NCBI GenBank assembly: GCA_034433515.1
Contig: DAOUAL010000097.1
Location: 1-21,321 of the forward strand
Reading direction: 5' to 3'
DNA length: 21,321 nt
DNA from: DAOTXS01 sp034433515
Lineage (GTDB): Bacteria > Chloroflexota > Anaerolineae > UBA4142
Positions 7,834 to 14,221 of the stretch are shown here, one piece after another. Made by a program: the position numbers and the translations under genes. Every line of letters starts with the position of its first letter. Position 1 is the first letter of the stretch. Under the pieces are notes generated by a model. The model saw nothing but the letters and a program-made list of their open reading frames with translations, was not told the origin of the DNA and did not search any database.

Positions 7834-8681
7834 AATTCTCGCTCGTACAAAAGCATTCCGCTTGAGGCAGTGTATCCCGCGCGTTCCAACACGGCGTTGA
7901 GTGGCGCATAATCCACGAGTATCGCTTCAACGTGTGCATAACCGCGATAGGCGGCTTCGGCGCGCGCGGCGTGCGCCATTGCAAACATGGCATCGTCATC
8001 GCCGGCAAGGGCGTGAAGGGACACACCATTCCAATCGCCTTCGTCAAAAGCCGGGAGCAAAGCAAAACCGGTGGGCATCACCCGTACCTGACCCAGGTTG
8101 ATTTCTTGGCGCAAGCGTGCCACATTTATCGGCGTCCAGCGCCAATAGCGATTGGGGGCAACCGTATGGCTGGCTTGGGCAATTGTTGAGGATTGCCAAT
8201 GCGCAAGAATTTGATCGAGATCATTTTCGGTGGCGACGCGCCAGATCGAAAAATCGCCGGGCAGAGGACTGGTTTCCCATTCGTTAAAGCGGGCGACCCG
8301 TTGATAGCCGAGTTTTTCCAACAACGTTTGAGCAGCGCTGTTCTTGACGCTGGTAACCAAGCGCGCCAGATGATAACCCCGTTGACGTGCGAATGCGCGC
8401 GCGGTTTCATCGAGCGCGTGAGCCACGCCCCGGCGACGGAACGCCGGATTGACGCGCATCCCTTCCATCCATGCCACGTGATGATCGAGTAAGGCGACAT
8501 GAACAATGCCAGCCGTTTGCTCCGCGATGGTGGCAACCCACAATTGACCGCCCGCATAGGTGAGCCAATCGTCCCAGACATCGGCGATATAATCACCCCA
8601 ACTAAACGTGTTGGAGCAAAACGCCAGAACCGATTCCTTGTCCTGTGCGCGTGCCGGTCGAACGTGAATAGAATTTTGCAT
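7830..8681 (-). CDS. GNAT-family N-acetyltransferase (probable tandem GNAT)
   Basis: A 283-residue protein. The first half (about 1-145) is a GNAT domain: an N-terminal VRPARAQDKESVLAF strand-helix, a VHVALLDHHVAWMEGMRV strand, and the acetyl-CoA pyrophosphate loop RRRGVAHAL. A typical motif B tail, ARLVTSVKNSAAQTLLEKLGY, follows. The second half (about 150-283) has a weaker repeat of the fold ending in APLNAVLERAGYTAS. It probably transfers an acetyl group from acetyl-CoA to an unknown amine. It is the first gene of a two-gene unit with the lipoprotein, which overlaps it by four bases. No Shine-Dalgarno is visible before the ATG. Confidence 0.85.
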   Translation of the reverse strand: MQNSIHVRPARAQDKESVLAFCSNTFSWGDYIADVWDDWLTYAGGQLWVATIAEQTAGIVHVALLDHHVAWMEGMRVNPAFRRRGVAHALDETARAFARQRGYHLARLVTSVKNSAAQTLLEKLGYQRVARFNEWETSPLPGDFSIWRVATENDLDQILAHWQSSTIAQASHTVAPNRYWRWTPINVARLRQEINLGQVRVMPTGFALLPAFDEGDWNGVSLHALAGDDDAMFAMAHAARAEAAYRGYAHVEAILVDYAPLNAVLERAGYTASSGMLLYEREL

Positions 8682-8687
8682 AACCGC

Positions 8688-8716
8688 ATCTTACCACAAG
8701 CGTGGATGGTGTTCAA
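8688..8716 (-). promoter_or_regulatory. Candidate promoter for the acetyltransferase-lipoprotein unit
   Basis: On the minus strand, TTGAAC (8711-8716), 17 bases and TAAGAT (8688-8693) give 4/6 matches in each box. The -10 ends 6 bases before the ATG at 8681, so the mRNA would be leaderless, in line with the absence of a ribosome binding site. Confidence 0.4.
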
Positions 8717-8750
8717 GTTGGATGAAAAGCCGGAATAGGGCTGTTGCCAA

Positions 8751-8853
8751 GCGGTTGAAACCACCTCAACAACAACCCGAAGCCGACCGGCATCGGCTCG
8801 GTGAGCCCGTGCAGGCGGGCTTGGGGTTCTGATTGCCGCGAATTGATTCGCCC
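8751..8853 (+). repeat. Nested palindromic repeat, copy A
   Basis: The left end is GCGGTTGAAACCAC, a slightly degenerate form of the GCGGTTGAAACCGC hairpin. Next comes CAACAACAACCCGAAGCC, then a hairpin AGCCCG-TGCAGG-CGGGCT (8815-8834 region), then GGGGTTCTGATTG. The right-end palindrome is GCGAATTGATTCGC (8838-8851). It belongs to the same family as 13461-13548, 14008-14112 and 14121-14209. This copy is the most diverged and lies in the 385-base gap 8682-9066, which holds no gene. Confidence 0.8.
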
Positions 8854-8876
8854 GACGCAACTTTGACAAAAACCCT

Positions 8877-8977
8877 AGTGCAACAACATGAAATAGTTGC
8901 ATACCAGACCGATGGGAAACGTTGACAGATGTGACTAAAAATCGAGTTTTCACCACGCACTTTCATGTTGGTGCACT
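8877..8977. repeat. 101-bp segment bounded by 17-bp inverted repeats
   Basis: AGTGCAACAACATGAAA (8877-8893) and TTTCATGTTGGTGCACT (8961-8977) are reverse complements except for one base. The 67 bases between them carry no ORF. The structure could be a very small non-autonomous element or a long hairpin. It is unrelated by eye to the palindromic repeat directly to its left. The rest of the gap (8978-9010) shows nothing. Confidence 0.6.
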
Positions 8978-9007
8978 ACTAGAAGCGGAACGATGCGTAG
9001 GTTGGAT

Positions 9008-9039
9008 AGAAAAAGCCGTTCTCGCTTCGAGAACGGCTT
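9008..9039 (-). terminator. Terminator of the secDF unit
   Basis: A perfect 12-bp stem, AAGCCGTTCTCG (9013-9024) with CGAGAACGGCTT (9028-9039), has a 3-base loop. Read on the minus strand it is followed by TTTTT (9014-9010). It lies 28 bases after the secF stop. Confidence 0.9.
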
Positions 9040-9066
9040 GAGCATTTTCGCAGAGAATAAGGTGAA

Positions 9067-10020
9067 TTAGGCGGCGACTTGACGTTTGCGTCCAAACAAC
9101 CGATCAAAGAATTGACCGATTTCGTTGTTTTCCCAAACCACCAAGAGCGGCGACGCGTTAAAGATCGAAGAGTACATTCCGCTCAAGATGCCGATAAAGA
9201 GTGTGGCGACAAAGTGTTGAATGGTAGCACCGCCAAAGAGCAACAACGCTGCCAACGTGAACAAGACCGTGAGCACCGTATTGATCGAACGATCGAGCGT
9301 TTGCAGGATGCTGTGGTTGACGACATCTTCAAAGCGGACGCCGCGCATGCGGCTGAGATTTTCGCGGATGCGATCAAACACCACAATCGTATCGTGCACC
9401 GAGTATCCGATGACGGTGAGCAGGGCGGTCAAAAAGAGCGCGTCCACTTCCCAGCCCAAAACGATGCCGGCAATCGAAGCAAACCCTAACACCACGAGTG
9501 TATCGTGTACCAAGGCGATGACCGCGCAAGTGCCATAGCGAAACGGTTGCGGGACGCGGCGAAATGCCCACGTGATGTACATCAAGATTGCCAACGATGC
9601 CAACCCCACGGCAACGGAGGCACGTTGCGCCACTTCGGTTCCAATGGCGGGTCCTACCGATTCGGCGCGCAATTCGGTAAACTTGCCCAAGCGCGTCGTC
9701 AGCACCTCTTCGATCTTGACCTTGTCTTCCGGCGCAATCTCCCTCGTCCGAATGAGCAAGGTATCGTTGCCAGAGGGTTGAACCAACACTTCGTTGGAAC
9801 CAAAACCAAATTCGCCAAAGATGCGCACGACATCATCGGTTTTGAACGTGGGAGTTTGATCGAATTTCAATTCCAAGAGTGTGCCGCCGGTAAAATCAAT
9901 CGCCAAGCGAAAAGGTTGACCGGTTTGCGCCCAATGCATTCCCATGGCAATCAAGCCCGGCACAATGATCAAGAGCGAAATCGCAAAGTACCAATATCGT
10001 TTTCCGACAATATCAACCAC
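9067..10020 (-). CDS. secF: Protein translocase subunit SecF
   Basis: A 317-residue protein of the usual SecF length. With SecD it uses the proton gradient to pull exported proteins through SecYEG. TM1 is at about 8-28 and is followed by the conserved IDFTGGTLLEL motif and the periplasmic domain. Five further membrane helices carry the SecF signatures GPAIGTEVAQRA, the ALFLTALLTVIGYSVHDTIVVFDRIREN region (9376-9462) and RSINTVLTVL. The start is GTG 10020 with a strong Shine-Dalgarno (GGAGGAATT) just before it. It lies 180 bases after secD on the same strand, with a large hairpin in the gap, and ends before a clear terminator. Confidence 0.97.
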   Translation of the reverse strand: MVDIVGKRYWYFAISLLIIVPGLIAMGMHWAQTGQPFRLAIDFTGGTLLELKFDQTPTFKTDDVVRIFGEFGFGSNEVLVQPSGNDTLLIRTREIAPEDKVKIEEVLTTRLGKFTELRAESVGPAIGTEVAQRASVAVGLASLAILMYITWAFRRVPQPFRYGTCAVIALVHDTLVVLGFASIAGIVLGWEVDALFLTALLTVIGYSVHDTIVVFDRIRENLSRMRGVRFEDVVNHSILQTLDRSINTVLTVLFTLAALLLFGGATIQHFVATLFIGILSGMYSSIFNASPLLVVWENNEIGQFFDRLFGRKRQVAA

Positions 10021-10168
10021 AATTCCTCCAAATCCGATTGAATTTCAATTGGGAAAATTTGCACAAACTTCTGACTTGGTTTTGACCCAAATACGACTTG
10101 CCCTGTTTAGAGTAGGCAGTGGAGTCAAGCGGGCGGTGCGGCCCTATTGTGCTCCTCCCTCCTTCCTT

Positions 10169-10199
10169 AAACGCTCTCGTCGTGATGACGAGGGCGTTT
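10169..10199. terminator. Strong hairpin in the secD-secF gap (terminator-like)
   Basis: AAACGCTCTCGTC (10169-10181) pairs with GACGAGGGCGTTT (10187-10199) around the loop GTGAT, with one T-G wobble in 13 pairs. The T-run (10197-10202) lies on the plus-strand side; on the minus strand only three T follow. It may therefore protect the secD 3' end or attenuate rather than fully stop transcription into secF. The remaining gap (10021-10168) shows only the secF Shine-Dalgarno. Confidence 0.6.
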
Positions 10200-10200
10200 T

Positions 10201-11658
10201 TTATTTGGAAGGAGTAGTAACGCCGAACCACCACAGATTTTCGGTTACGTTCATATCCAACGTCAGGCGCAAGAAGGTGCGCGTTACGGTGATGGCAGTA
10301 AAGAGACTGACCATGACACCAATTGCCAACGTGAGCGCGAACCCAGCGACGATGCTTGCGCCAAAACTGGCACCAAACCACAACAGAATGGCGCACGTGA
10401 TTAGCGTCGAAATGTTCGAATCGCGGATGGAGGTCCATGCGCGTTGAAAGCCGGCTTCGATTGCCATAGGCAAGGTGCGCCCAGCGCGCAATTCTTCTTT
10501 CATGCGTTCAAAGATCAGAATGTTGGCATCCACCGCCATCCCCACCGAGAGGATAAACCCGGCAATCCCGGGGAGGGTGAGGGTAACGTAATCGAATATG
10601 CCGGGGATGCCAAATTTGTAAATGGCAAAGACGATGAGTGCGTAGATGGTTAGGGCAAGGTCGGCAAGTAAGCCGGGTAAACGATAATAGAGCAACATAA
10701 AGAGCGCGACGATAATCAAGCCGATCACACCGGCGGTGATGCTGCGATTGACGGAATCGCGTCCAAGGGTGGGACCCACGGCGCTCGATTGAACGACTTT
10801 GAGCGGGATGGGCAAGGCGCCGTACTTGAGTTGCACGACCAGCCGATTGGCTTCTTCCAAAGTGAATCTGCCTTCGATGATGCCACTGCCGCCGGTAATG
10901 GGACTTTTGATGACGGGCGATGAAATCACGCGCTTGTCAATGGTGATCGCCAAGTATTTGTTGACGTTCTTGGTGGTGTAATCGGCAAAGATTTTTGCAC
11001 CATCATCGGAGAGCGTAAAGGCGATGTAGGGTTGGTTGGTGGTTTGCTGGAACGCCACTTGAGCGCTCCGCAATTCGCGCCCGGTCATCACAGTGCGATA
11101 CGTCGGCGTGATTGGTGTAGTTTCTGTAACCGGGACTGTCGTTGTTACTTCTACGGTCGAGGTGATCGCCGGTGTCGGTGTTGCGGTGGGTGGAACCGGT
11201 GTCGCTTGGCCGGGAACCACGACGGTGCTGAGACCCGTCGTTTGTACTACCTGTCCTTCAACGAGTGGGGTATCCCCGGCATCAATGAATTCAAGCAAGC
11301 CGGTGCCACCAAAAGTGCGAATGGCTTCATCGGGGTCTTTGATCCCCGGGAGTTGCACAATCAAGCGGCAGGTGCCGGCTTTTTGAATGAGGGGTTCGAC
11401 CACGCCCAAACTGTTGATGCGGTTTTCCACAATCGCCTTGGCGGCGTCCATCGAATCGCTGGTTACCGATTCGCAATCGGGCACATCGGCTTGCAACAAA
11501 ACTTGGAGCCCCCCTTGCAAGTCCAAGCCTTCGTGGACTTTGATCTCTTTGTTGATCGGTCCAAGTCGCAAGCCGGGGTTATCGGGCAGGACAATCCAGC
11601 CTGCAATGAGAGTTACAAAGATAATGCCAATCAGCATGACATAGTTACGTTCGCGCAT
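10201..11658 (-). CDS. secD: Protein translocase subunit SecD
   Basis: A 485-residue membrane protein, the partner of SecF in driving protein export. TM1 (7-24) is followed by the conserved GLDLQGGLQVLL motif (44-55). The P1 base has the ENRINSLGVVEPLIQKAG block. The P1 head ends in YGALPIPLKVVQSSAVGPTLG, and five C-terminal helices include GIAGFILSVGMAVDANILIFER. Residues 150-187 are a Thr/Pro/Val-rich stretch inserted in the periplasmic domain, with TPT and PVT units like those of the surface stalks encoded nearby. A sigma70 promoter lies about 40 bases upstream and a GGAAAGG Shine-Dalgarno precedes ATG 11658. Confidence 0.97.
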   Translation of the reverse strand: MRERNYVMLIGIIFVTLIAGWIVLPDNPGLRLGPINKEIKVHEGLDLQGGLQVLLQADVPDCESVTSDSMDAAKAIVENRINSLGVVEPLIQKAGTCRLIVQLPGIKDPDEAIRTFGGTGLLEFIDAGDTPLVEGQVVQTTGLSTVVVPGQATPVPPTATPTPAITSTVEVTTTVPVTETTPITPTYRTVMTGRELRSAQVAFQQTTNQPYIAFTLSDDGAKIFADYTTKNVNKYLAITIDKRVISSPVIKSPITGGSGIIEGRFTLEEANRLVVQLKYGALPIPLKVVQSSAVGPTLGRDSVNRSITAGVIGLIIVALFMLLYYRLPGLLADLALTIYALIVFAIYKFGIPGIFDYVTLTLPGIAGFILSVGMAVDANILIFERMKEELRAGRTLPMAIEAGFQRAWTSIRDSNISTLITCAILLWFGASFGASIVAGFALTLAIGVMVSLFTAITVTRTFLRLTLDMNVTENLWWFGVTTPSK

Positions 11659-11699
11659 GGCTACCTTTCCAAGCAGAGGAGGATTTGCAAACGAGGGCG

Positions 11700-11728
11700 A
11701 TTATAATCCAAGTGAGCCAAACAGGCAA
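11700..11728 (-). promoter_or_regulatory. Promoter of secD
   Basis: On the minus strand, TTGCCT (11723-11728), a 17-base spacer and a perfect TATAAT (11700-11705) lie in the 78-base gap between the SpeD-like gene and secD. The expected transcript start is near 11693, giving a leader of about 35 bases. Confidence 0.75.
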
Positions 11729-11736
11729 ATCCTGGG

Positions 11737-12090
11737 TTACTTGCCCCGCTCGATCAATTGCACATTTGCCGAACGGGCGATGAGTTTCTGGGCAAGGTAC
11801 CCGCGAATGAGTTCGAATGCCGCGCGCAGAGCTGCAGTCTCGCCAATGGCGTACAAATCAATGCTGACGAAATTGGGTTGCCAAACGTACAAGACGGCGT
11901 GTCCGCGTGGCAAGTGATAGATTTGCCGCGTTCCCTGATTTCCCAAATTATGATTGGAATGATCCAGGGTCTCCAGACCAGCAAATTGGAGCGCGCCGAT
12001 AAAGACTTCTTCGAGCAAAGCCGGGTTGCCTAGCGCAGGCGAGCGGCATTCGTACAAGTCGAGCAAGAGTGATACACCGGGCGTTGCCAT
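11737..12090 (-). CDS. SpeD (AdoMet decarboxylase)-fold protein lacking catalytic residues
   Basis: A 117-residue protein with the layout of short bacterial AdoMet decarboxylases: LLLDLYECRSPALGNPALLE at the N-terminus, QG near 52-53, SIDLYAIGE near 76-84, then an amphipathic helix. Aligned by eye to Thermotoga SpeD as I remember it, the cleavage-site Ser63 (ESH motif) is Gly63 (RGH), His68 is Tyr68, and Cys83 is Ile82. It therefore cannot be expected to form the pyruvoyl cofactor or decarboxylate AdoMet. The fold is otherwise intact and the frame is open, so this looks like a maintained pseudoenzyme rather than a decayed gene. A strong Shine-Dalgarno (AAGGAGAA) precedes ATG 12090. A partner or binding role is possible but unproven. 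Confidence 0.7.
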   Translation of the reverse strand: MATPGVSLLLDLYECRSPALGNPALLEEVFIGALQFAGLETLDHSNHNLGNQGTRQIYHLPRGHAVLYVWQPNFVSIDLYAIGETAALRAAFELIRGYLAQKLIARSANVQLIERGK

Positions 12091-12110
12091 GCGATTCTCC
12101 TTATGAAAAG

Positions 12111-12344
12111 GTGGGACAAATTTGAAATTTGTCCTACGCGTGGTTCATTTTCATCCGACCGCTGGTACGCCAACGGCGAATGAGCAACTCTGAAAAATAG
12201 GTTTGTAGTCGCGCGATTCATCGCGCGGGCGCTCCAGCGCCGTAATACGATCTCACTCGCTTATTTTCATCTCTCTGCTGGTGCGCCAACGGCGAATGAA
12301 CAACTCCTTTGAAAACGTGGGACAAATTTCAAATTTGTCCTACG
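12111..12344. repeat. Composite REP-like palindrome array
   Basis: The gap between two genes is filled by a symmetric array. Outer 28-bp palindromes at 12111-12138 and 12317-12344 have GGACAAATTT arms around one central base (G or C) and are bounded by GTGG and CTAC. Inside are direct repeats of about 45 bases (about 12146-12190 and 12261-12305) sharing ACGCCAACGGCGAATG-like sequence. The centre has GTAG (12205-12208) followed by hairpin CGCGCGAT-TC-ATCGCGCG (12210-12227) and hairpin GGCGCT-CC-AGCGCC (12228-12241). A GTAG/GTGG tetranucleotide next to a hairpin is the hallmark of REP sequences. The right edge abuts the stop codon of the next gene. Confidence 0.8.
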
Positions 12345-12701
12345 CTAAGCGTTCGGTTCAACGCCGATTGAGCGCAAAAAGGTTTCCACGCGGGCGCACA
12401 CTTGATCGGCGGTGAGTGGATTGGTATCGAGAAAAAAGTGAGCGTGGGTGCGGGCGTGCGCCAATCGCCGATTCATTTCATCGAGATAGGCGTGTTCCCA
12501 GTTGACCTTGAGCCGACGGCAAATGTTTTCGAGCGAGACATCCAAGTAAATCAAAATGTCCGGCTGGGTGATTTGTTGCCACATCGTCAGTACGCCGGAA
12601 TGTTCTTGCGCGATCGCACGTGCGTTGTAGCCGAGTCGCACAAGGTTATCTTGCAACGTCGTTTTGCCTGCACCGCAGGGACCCACAATGGCGATACGCA
12701 T
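12345..12701 (-). CDS. P-loop nucleoside/nucleotide kinase-like protein
   Basis: A 118-residue protein starting MRIAIVGPCGAGKTTL, a Walker A motif at residues 7-14 directly after the first strand, as in small P-loop kinases. A second strand, DILIYLDVSLENICRRL, has the shape of the Walker B/lid region of AAA_33-type or thymidylate-kinase-like enzymes. An Arg/His-rich lid and a C-terminal helix follow. It probably binds ATP and may phosphorylate a small substrate, which I cannot name. ATG 12701 is preferred over an ORF start at 12734 because the extra 11 residues come from a repetitive CACTGACC sequence. No clear Shine-Dalgarno is present. The stop lies directly beside a REP-like palindrome. 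Confidence 0.75.
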   Translation of the reverse strand: MRIAIVGPCGAGKTTLQDNLVRLGYNARAIAQEHSGVLTMWQQITQPDILIYLDVSLENICRRLKVNWEHAYLDEMNRRLAHARTHAHFFLDTNPLTADQVCARVETFLRSIGVEPNA

Positions 12702-12707
12702 TTCACT

Positions 12708-12732
12708 GGTCAGTGTACAGTGGTCACTGACC
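12708..12732. repeat. Small inverted repeat upstream of the P-loop gene
   Basis: GGTCAGTG (12708-12715) and CACTGACC (12725-12732) are exact reverse complements 9 bases apart, and further CAGTG/CACTG copies overlap. There is no T-run, so it is not a typical terminator. It lies between the membrane-protein stop and the P-loop gene start and could be an operator or a repeat remnant. Confidence 0.45.
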
Positions 12733-12746
12733 ACCGATCACTATTG

Positions 12747-13220
12747 TTACAGACGCCAAAACACCACCACATTCACAATCAGCGGCACAAAGCCGATGAC
12801 GAGCGCGACGTGCGCGCGGCGCAATTGCGCGTGCTTGAACGCGACGACTTGCTCGTACGTCTCGCGCGCGAGATCGGGCGAATCGAGATTCATGGCGTAG
12901 CGTTGCGGCACAAAGACGCGAATTGCGAACGCGAGCGCGATGAGCCAGCACACGAGCGGCAGGACAAGTGCCCCGGTGATCGCCCATTGCCACTCGAGCG
13001 CGAATTGCGGCAACGCGTTTTTGATGTCGCCGAACGAGATCGCGGCAAAGTAGATGCCTTGCGAAAGACTCGCAATCGCGATCAACTGCTTTGCCGCCTC
13101 CTCCAGTGCGCTCACCGATTCTTTCGCCGCGTTGCGTGCGGTCTCGAGCCAAAAGCGATCGAGCAGGGTGAGCGGCTCGGGTTGAATTTCAATCGGCGGA
13201 TTCGATGAATCGTTTGCCAT
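12747..13220 (-). CDS. Small membrane protein of unknown function
   Basis: A 157-residue protein with no family that I recognise. The N-terminal region (1-50) is hydrophilic and helical, with a possible coiled segment (TARNAAKESVSALEEAAKQL). Hydrophobic segments at about 45-62, 82-104 and 137-157 suggest two or three membrane helices, the last ending at the C-terminus (IVNVVVFWRL). A GAGGTG Shine-Dalgarno precedes ATG 13220. It starts 9 bases after the stop of the zinc-ribbon gene, so the two form an operon. Confidence 0.7.
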   Translation of the reverse strand: MANDSSNPPIEIQPEPLTLLDRFWLETARNAAKESVSALEEAAKQLIAIASLSQGIYFAAISFGDIKNALPQFALEWQWAITGALVLPLVCWLIALAFAIRVFVPQRYAMNLDSPDLARETYEQVVAFKHAQLRRAHVALVIGFVPLIVNVVVFWRL

Positions 13221-13229
13221 CGCGCCACC

Positions 13230-13442
13230 TCACGTTCCCCTGCCAATGTGCCGAATCAGCGGAATCGGCTTTGGCTTTTTGACCCACACGGGATTTTCCG
13301 CGCCGCAAAATGTGCAGTACGCGATCACGCGCTTGGCGCCTTCCGCGTGCGGCGTTGCCAGCCCGCCGTGTGGCGTCTCATCCCACTCGAATTTGCGATT
13401 GGGCGCGCTGCAGTTGGGGTTGATGCATTTGATTGTAACCAT
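13230..13442 (-). CDS. Small zinc-ribbon protein
   Basis: A 70-residue protein with CINPNC near the N-terminus and CTFCG near residue 42, a Cys4 arrangement expected to bind one zinc ion. Between them is KFEWDETPHGG, and the tail is basic and proline-rich (VKKPKPIPLIRHIGRGT). ATG 13442 is chosen because AAGGAG (13451-13456 on the minus strand) is correctly spaced; an upstream start at 13487 would read into a palindromic repeat. Its upstream region is repeat copy B, so any promoter must lie in or beyond that repeat. It precedes the membrane protein gene at 13220. Function is unknown. Confidence 0.7.
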   Translation of the reverse strand: MVTIKCINPNCSAPNRKFEWDETPHGGLATPHAEGAKRVIAYCTFCGAENPVWVKKPKPIPLIRHIGRGT

Positions 13443-13460
13443 TGATGCTCCTTGGGCAGC

Positions 13461-13548
13461 GGCGGTTAAAACCGCACCAACAACCACCCGAAACCTGCCT
13501 GCGCAGGTTGGGGGCTTTGGGTACTTGTTGCTGTGAATTCATTCGCCC
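13461..13548 (+). repeat. Nested palindromic repeat, copy B
   Basis: The left hairpin GCGGTTAAAACCGC (13462-13475) is followed by CAACAACCACCCGAA, the hairpin AACCTGC-CTGC-GCAGGTT, then TTTGGGTACTTGTTG, which is largely complementary to the CAACAACCACCCGAA block. The right end is GTGAATTCATTCGC (13533-13546). It ends one base before the transposase stop codon at 13550. Confidence 0.85.
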
Positions 13549-13549
13549 G

Positions 13550-13969
13550 TTATTCCTCAATCTCACATCTTTCCCATTCTTCAATCACCTGGCGATTCTG
13601 ATGATGCGTTTTCTGGTTCAGAACATAATCCGATACAGCCGCTACATTACTCTTGCTCACCGTGAACGCGCCGTACGCGCCTTGCCATTTGAAAAACTCG
13701 GTCGGCGCAATTTCGTGTGTCATCAGATGCGACGATGCCCCCTTGACGCCTTTGAGCAAATCGGCAACTGAAAGCGTTGTGGGCAAGCGCACCAGCAGGT
13801 GAACGTGATCCTCGATGCCACCCAACGCGAGCACATCACATTTCAACTCGTGGGCTTTTTTCGCGATGGCTTCATAAAGCCGTCGCTCCACTTGTGGTGT
13901 GATGAGCGGAAGACGATCCCACGTTCCCCAAACACAATGAAGGTAGAGTTGAGTAAAAGGTGCGCGCAT
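13550..13969 (-). CDS. IS200-like / REP-associated tyrosine transposase
   Basis: A 139-residue Y1 transposase of the Transposase_17 type, complete for the family. The HUH metal motif is His55-Val-His57 in IEDHVHLLV. The catalytic tyrosine is Tyr115, with Gln119 four residues later (SDYVLNQ). Such enzymes cut and join single-stranded DNA at hairpin-flanked ends. No TnpB lies next to it, and palindromic repeats of one family flank it on both sides (13461-13548, 14008-14112, 14121-14209). This is the arrangement of a RAYT gene within its own REP sequences. ATG 13969 has a good Shine-Dalgarno (AAGGAG). The gene appears intact. Confidence 0.9.
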   Translation of the reverse strand: MRAPFTQLYLHCVWGTWDRLPLITPQVERRLYEAIAKKAHELKCDVLALGGIEDHVHLLVRLPTTLSVADLLKGVKGASSHLMTHEIAPTEFFKWQGAYGAFTVSKSNVAAVSDYVLNQKTHHQNRQVIEEWERCEIEE

Positions 13970-14007
13970 CGTGCTCCTTGAACGATTGAAATCACATCTA
14001 TATCATC

Positions 14008-14112
14008 GGCGATTGAAATCGCATCTACCACCACCCCAAACCTGCCTGCGTAGGTTTGCTTCAGCCGCTGCAGGGCGGCTTCGGGTTCTTGTTGCCGCGA
14101 ATTGATTCGCCA
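14008..14112 (+). repeat. Nested palindromic repeat, copy C
   Basis: The left hairpin is GCGATTGAAATCGC (14009-14022), with a compensatory A-T for the G-C pair of the other copies. Then come ACCACCCCAAACCTGCCTGCG and an extra hairpin AGCCGC-TGCAGG-GCGGCT (about 14073-14089). TTCGGGTTCTTGTTG and the right palindrome GCGAATTGATTCGC (14097-14110) follow. A 17-base partial copy of the left end lies just before it (13983-13999). The extra hairpin is shared with copy A. Confidence 0.85.
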
Positions 14113-14120
14113 CAATCAGC

Positions 14121-14209
14121 GGCGGTTGAAACCGCACCGACAACTACCCGAAACCTGCCTACGCAGGTTTGTGGCTTCGGGTTCTTGTTGCTGCGAATTC
14201 ATTCGCCCG
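14121..14209 (+). repeat. Nested palindromic repeat, copy D
   Basis: The most regular copy. Left hairpin GCGGTTGAAACCGC (14122-14135), then CAACTACCCGAA, hairpin AACCTGC-CTAC-GCAGGTT (14153-14170), TTCGGGTTCTTGTTG, and right palindrome GCGAATTCATTCGC (14193-14206). It is separated from copy C by about ten bases and ends 13 bases from the DUF3054 stop codon, in the 3' untranslated region of that operon. Confidence 0.85.
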
Positions 14210-14221
14210 ACGCGACTTTAG

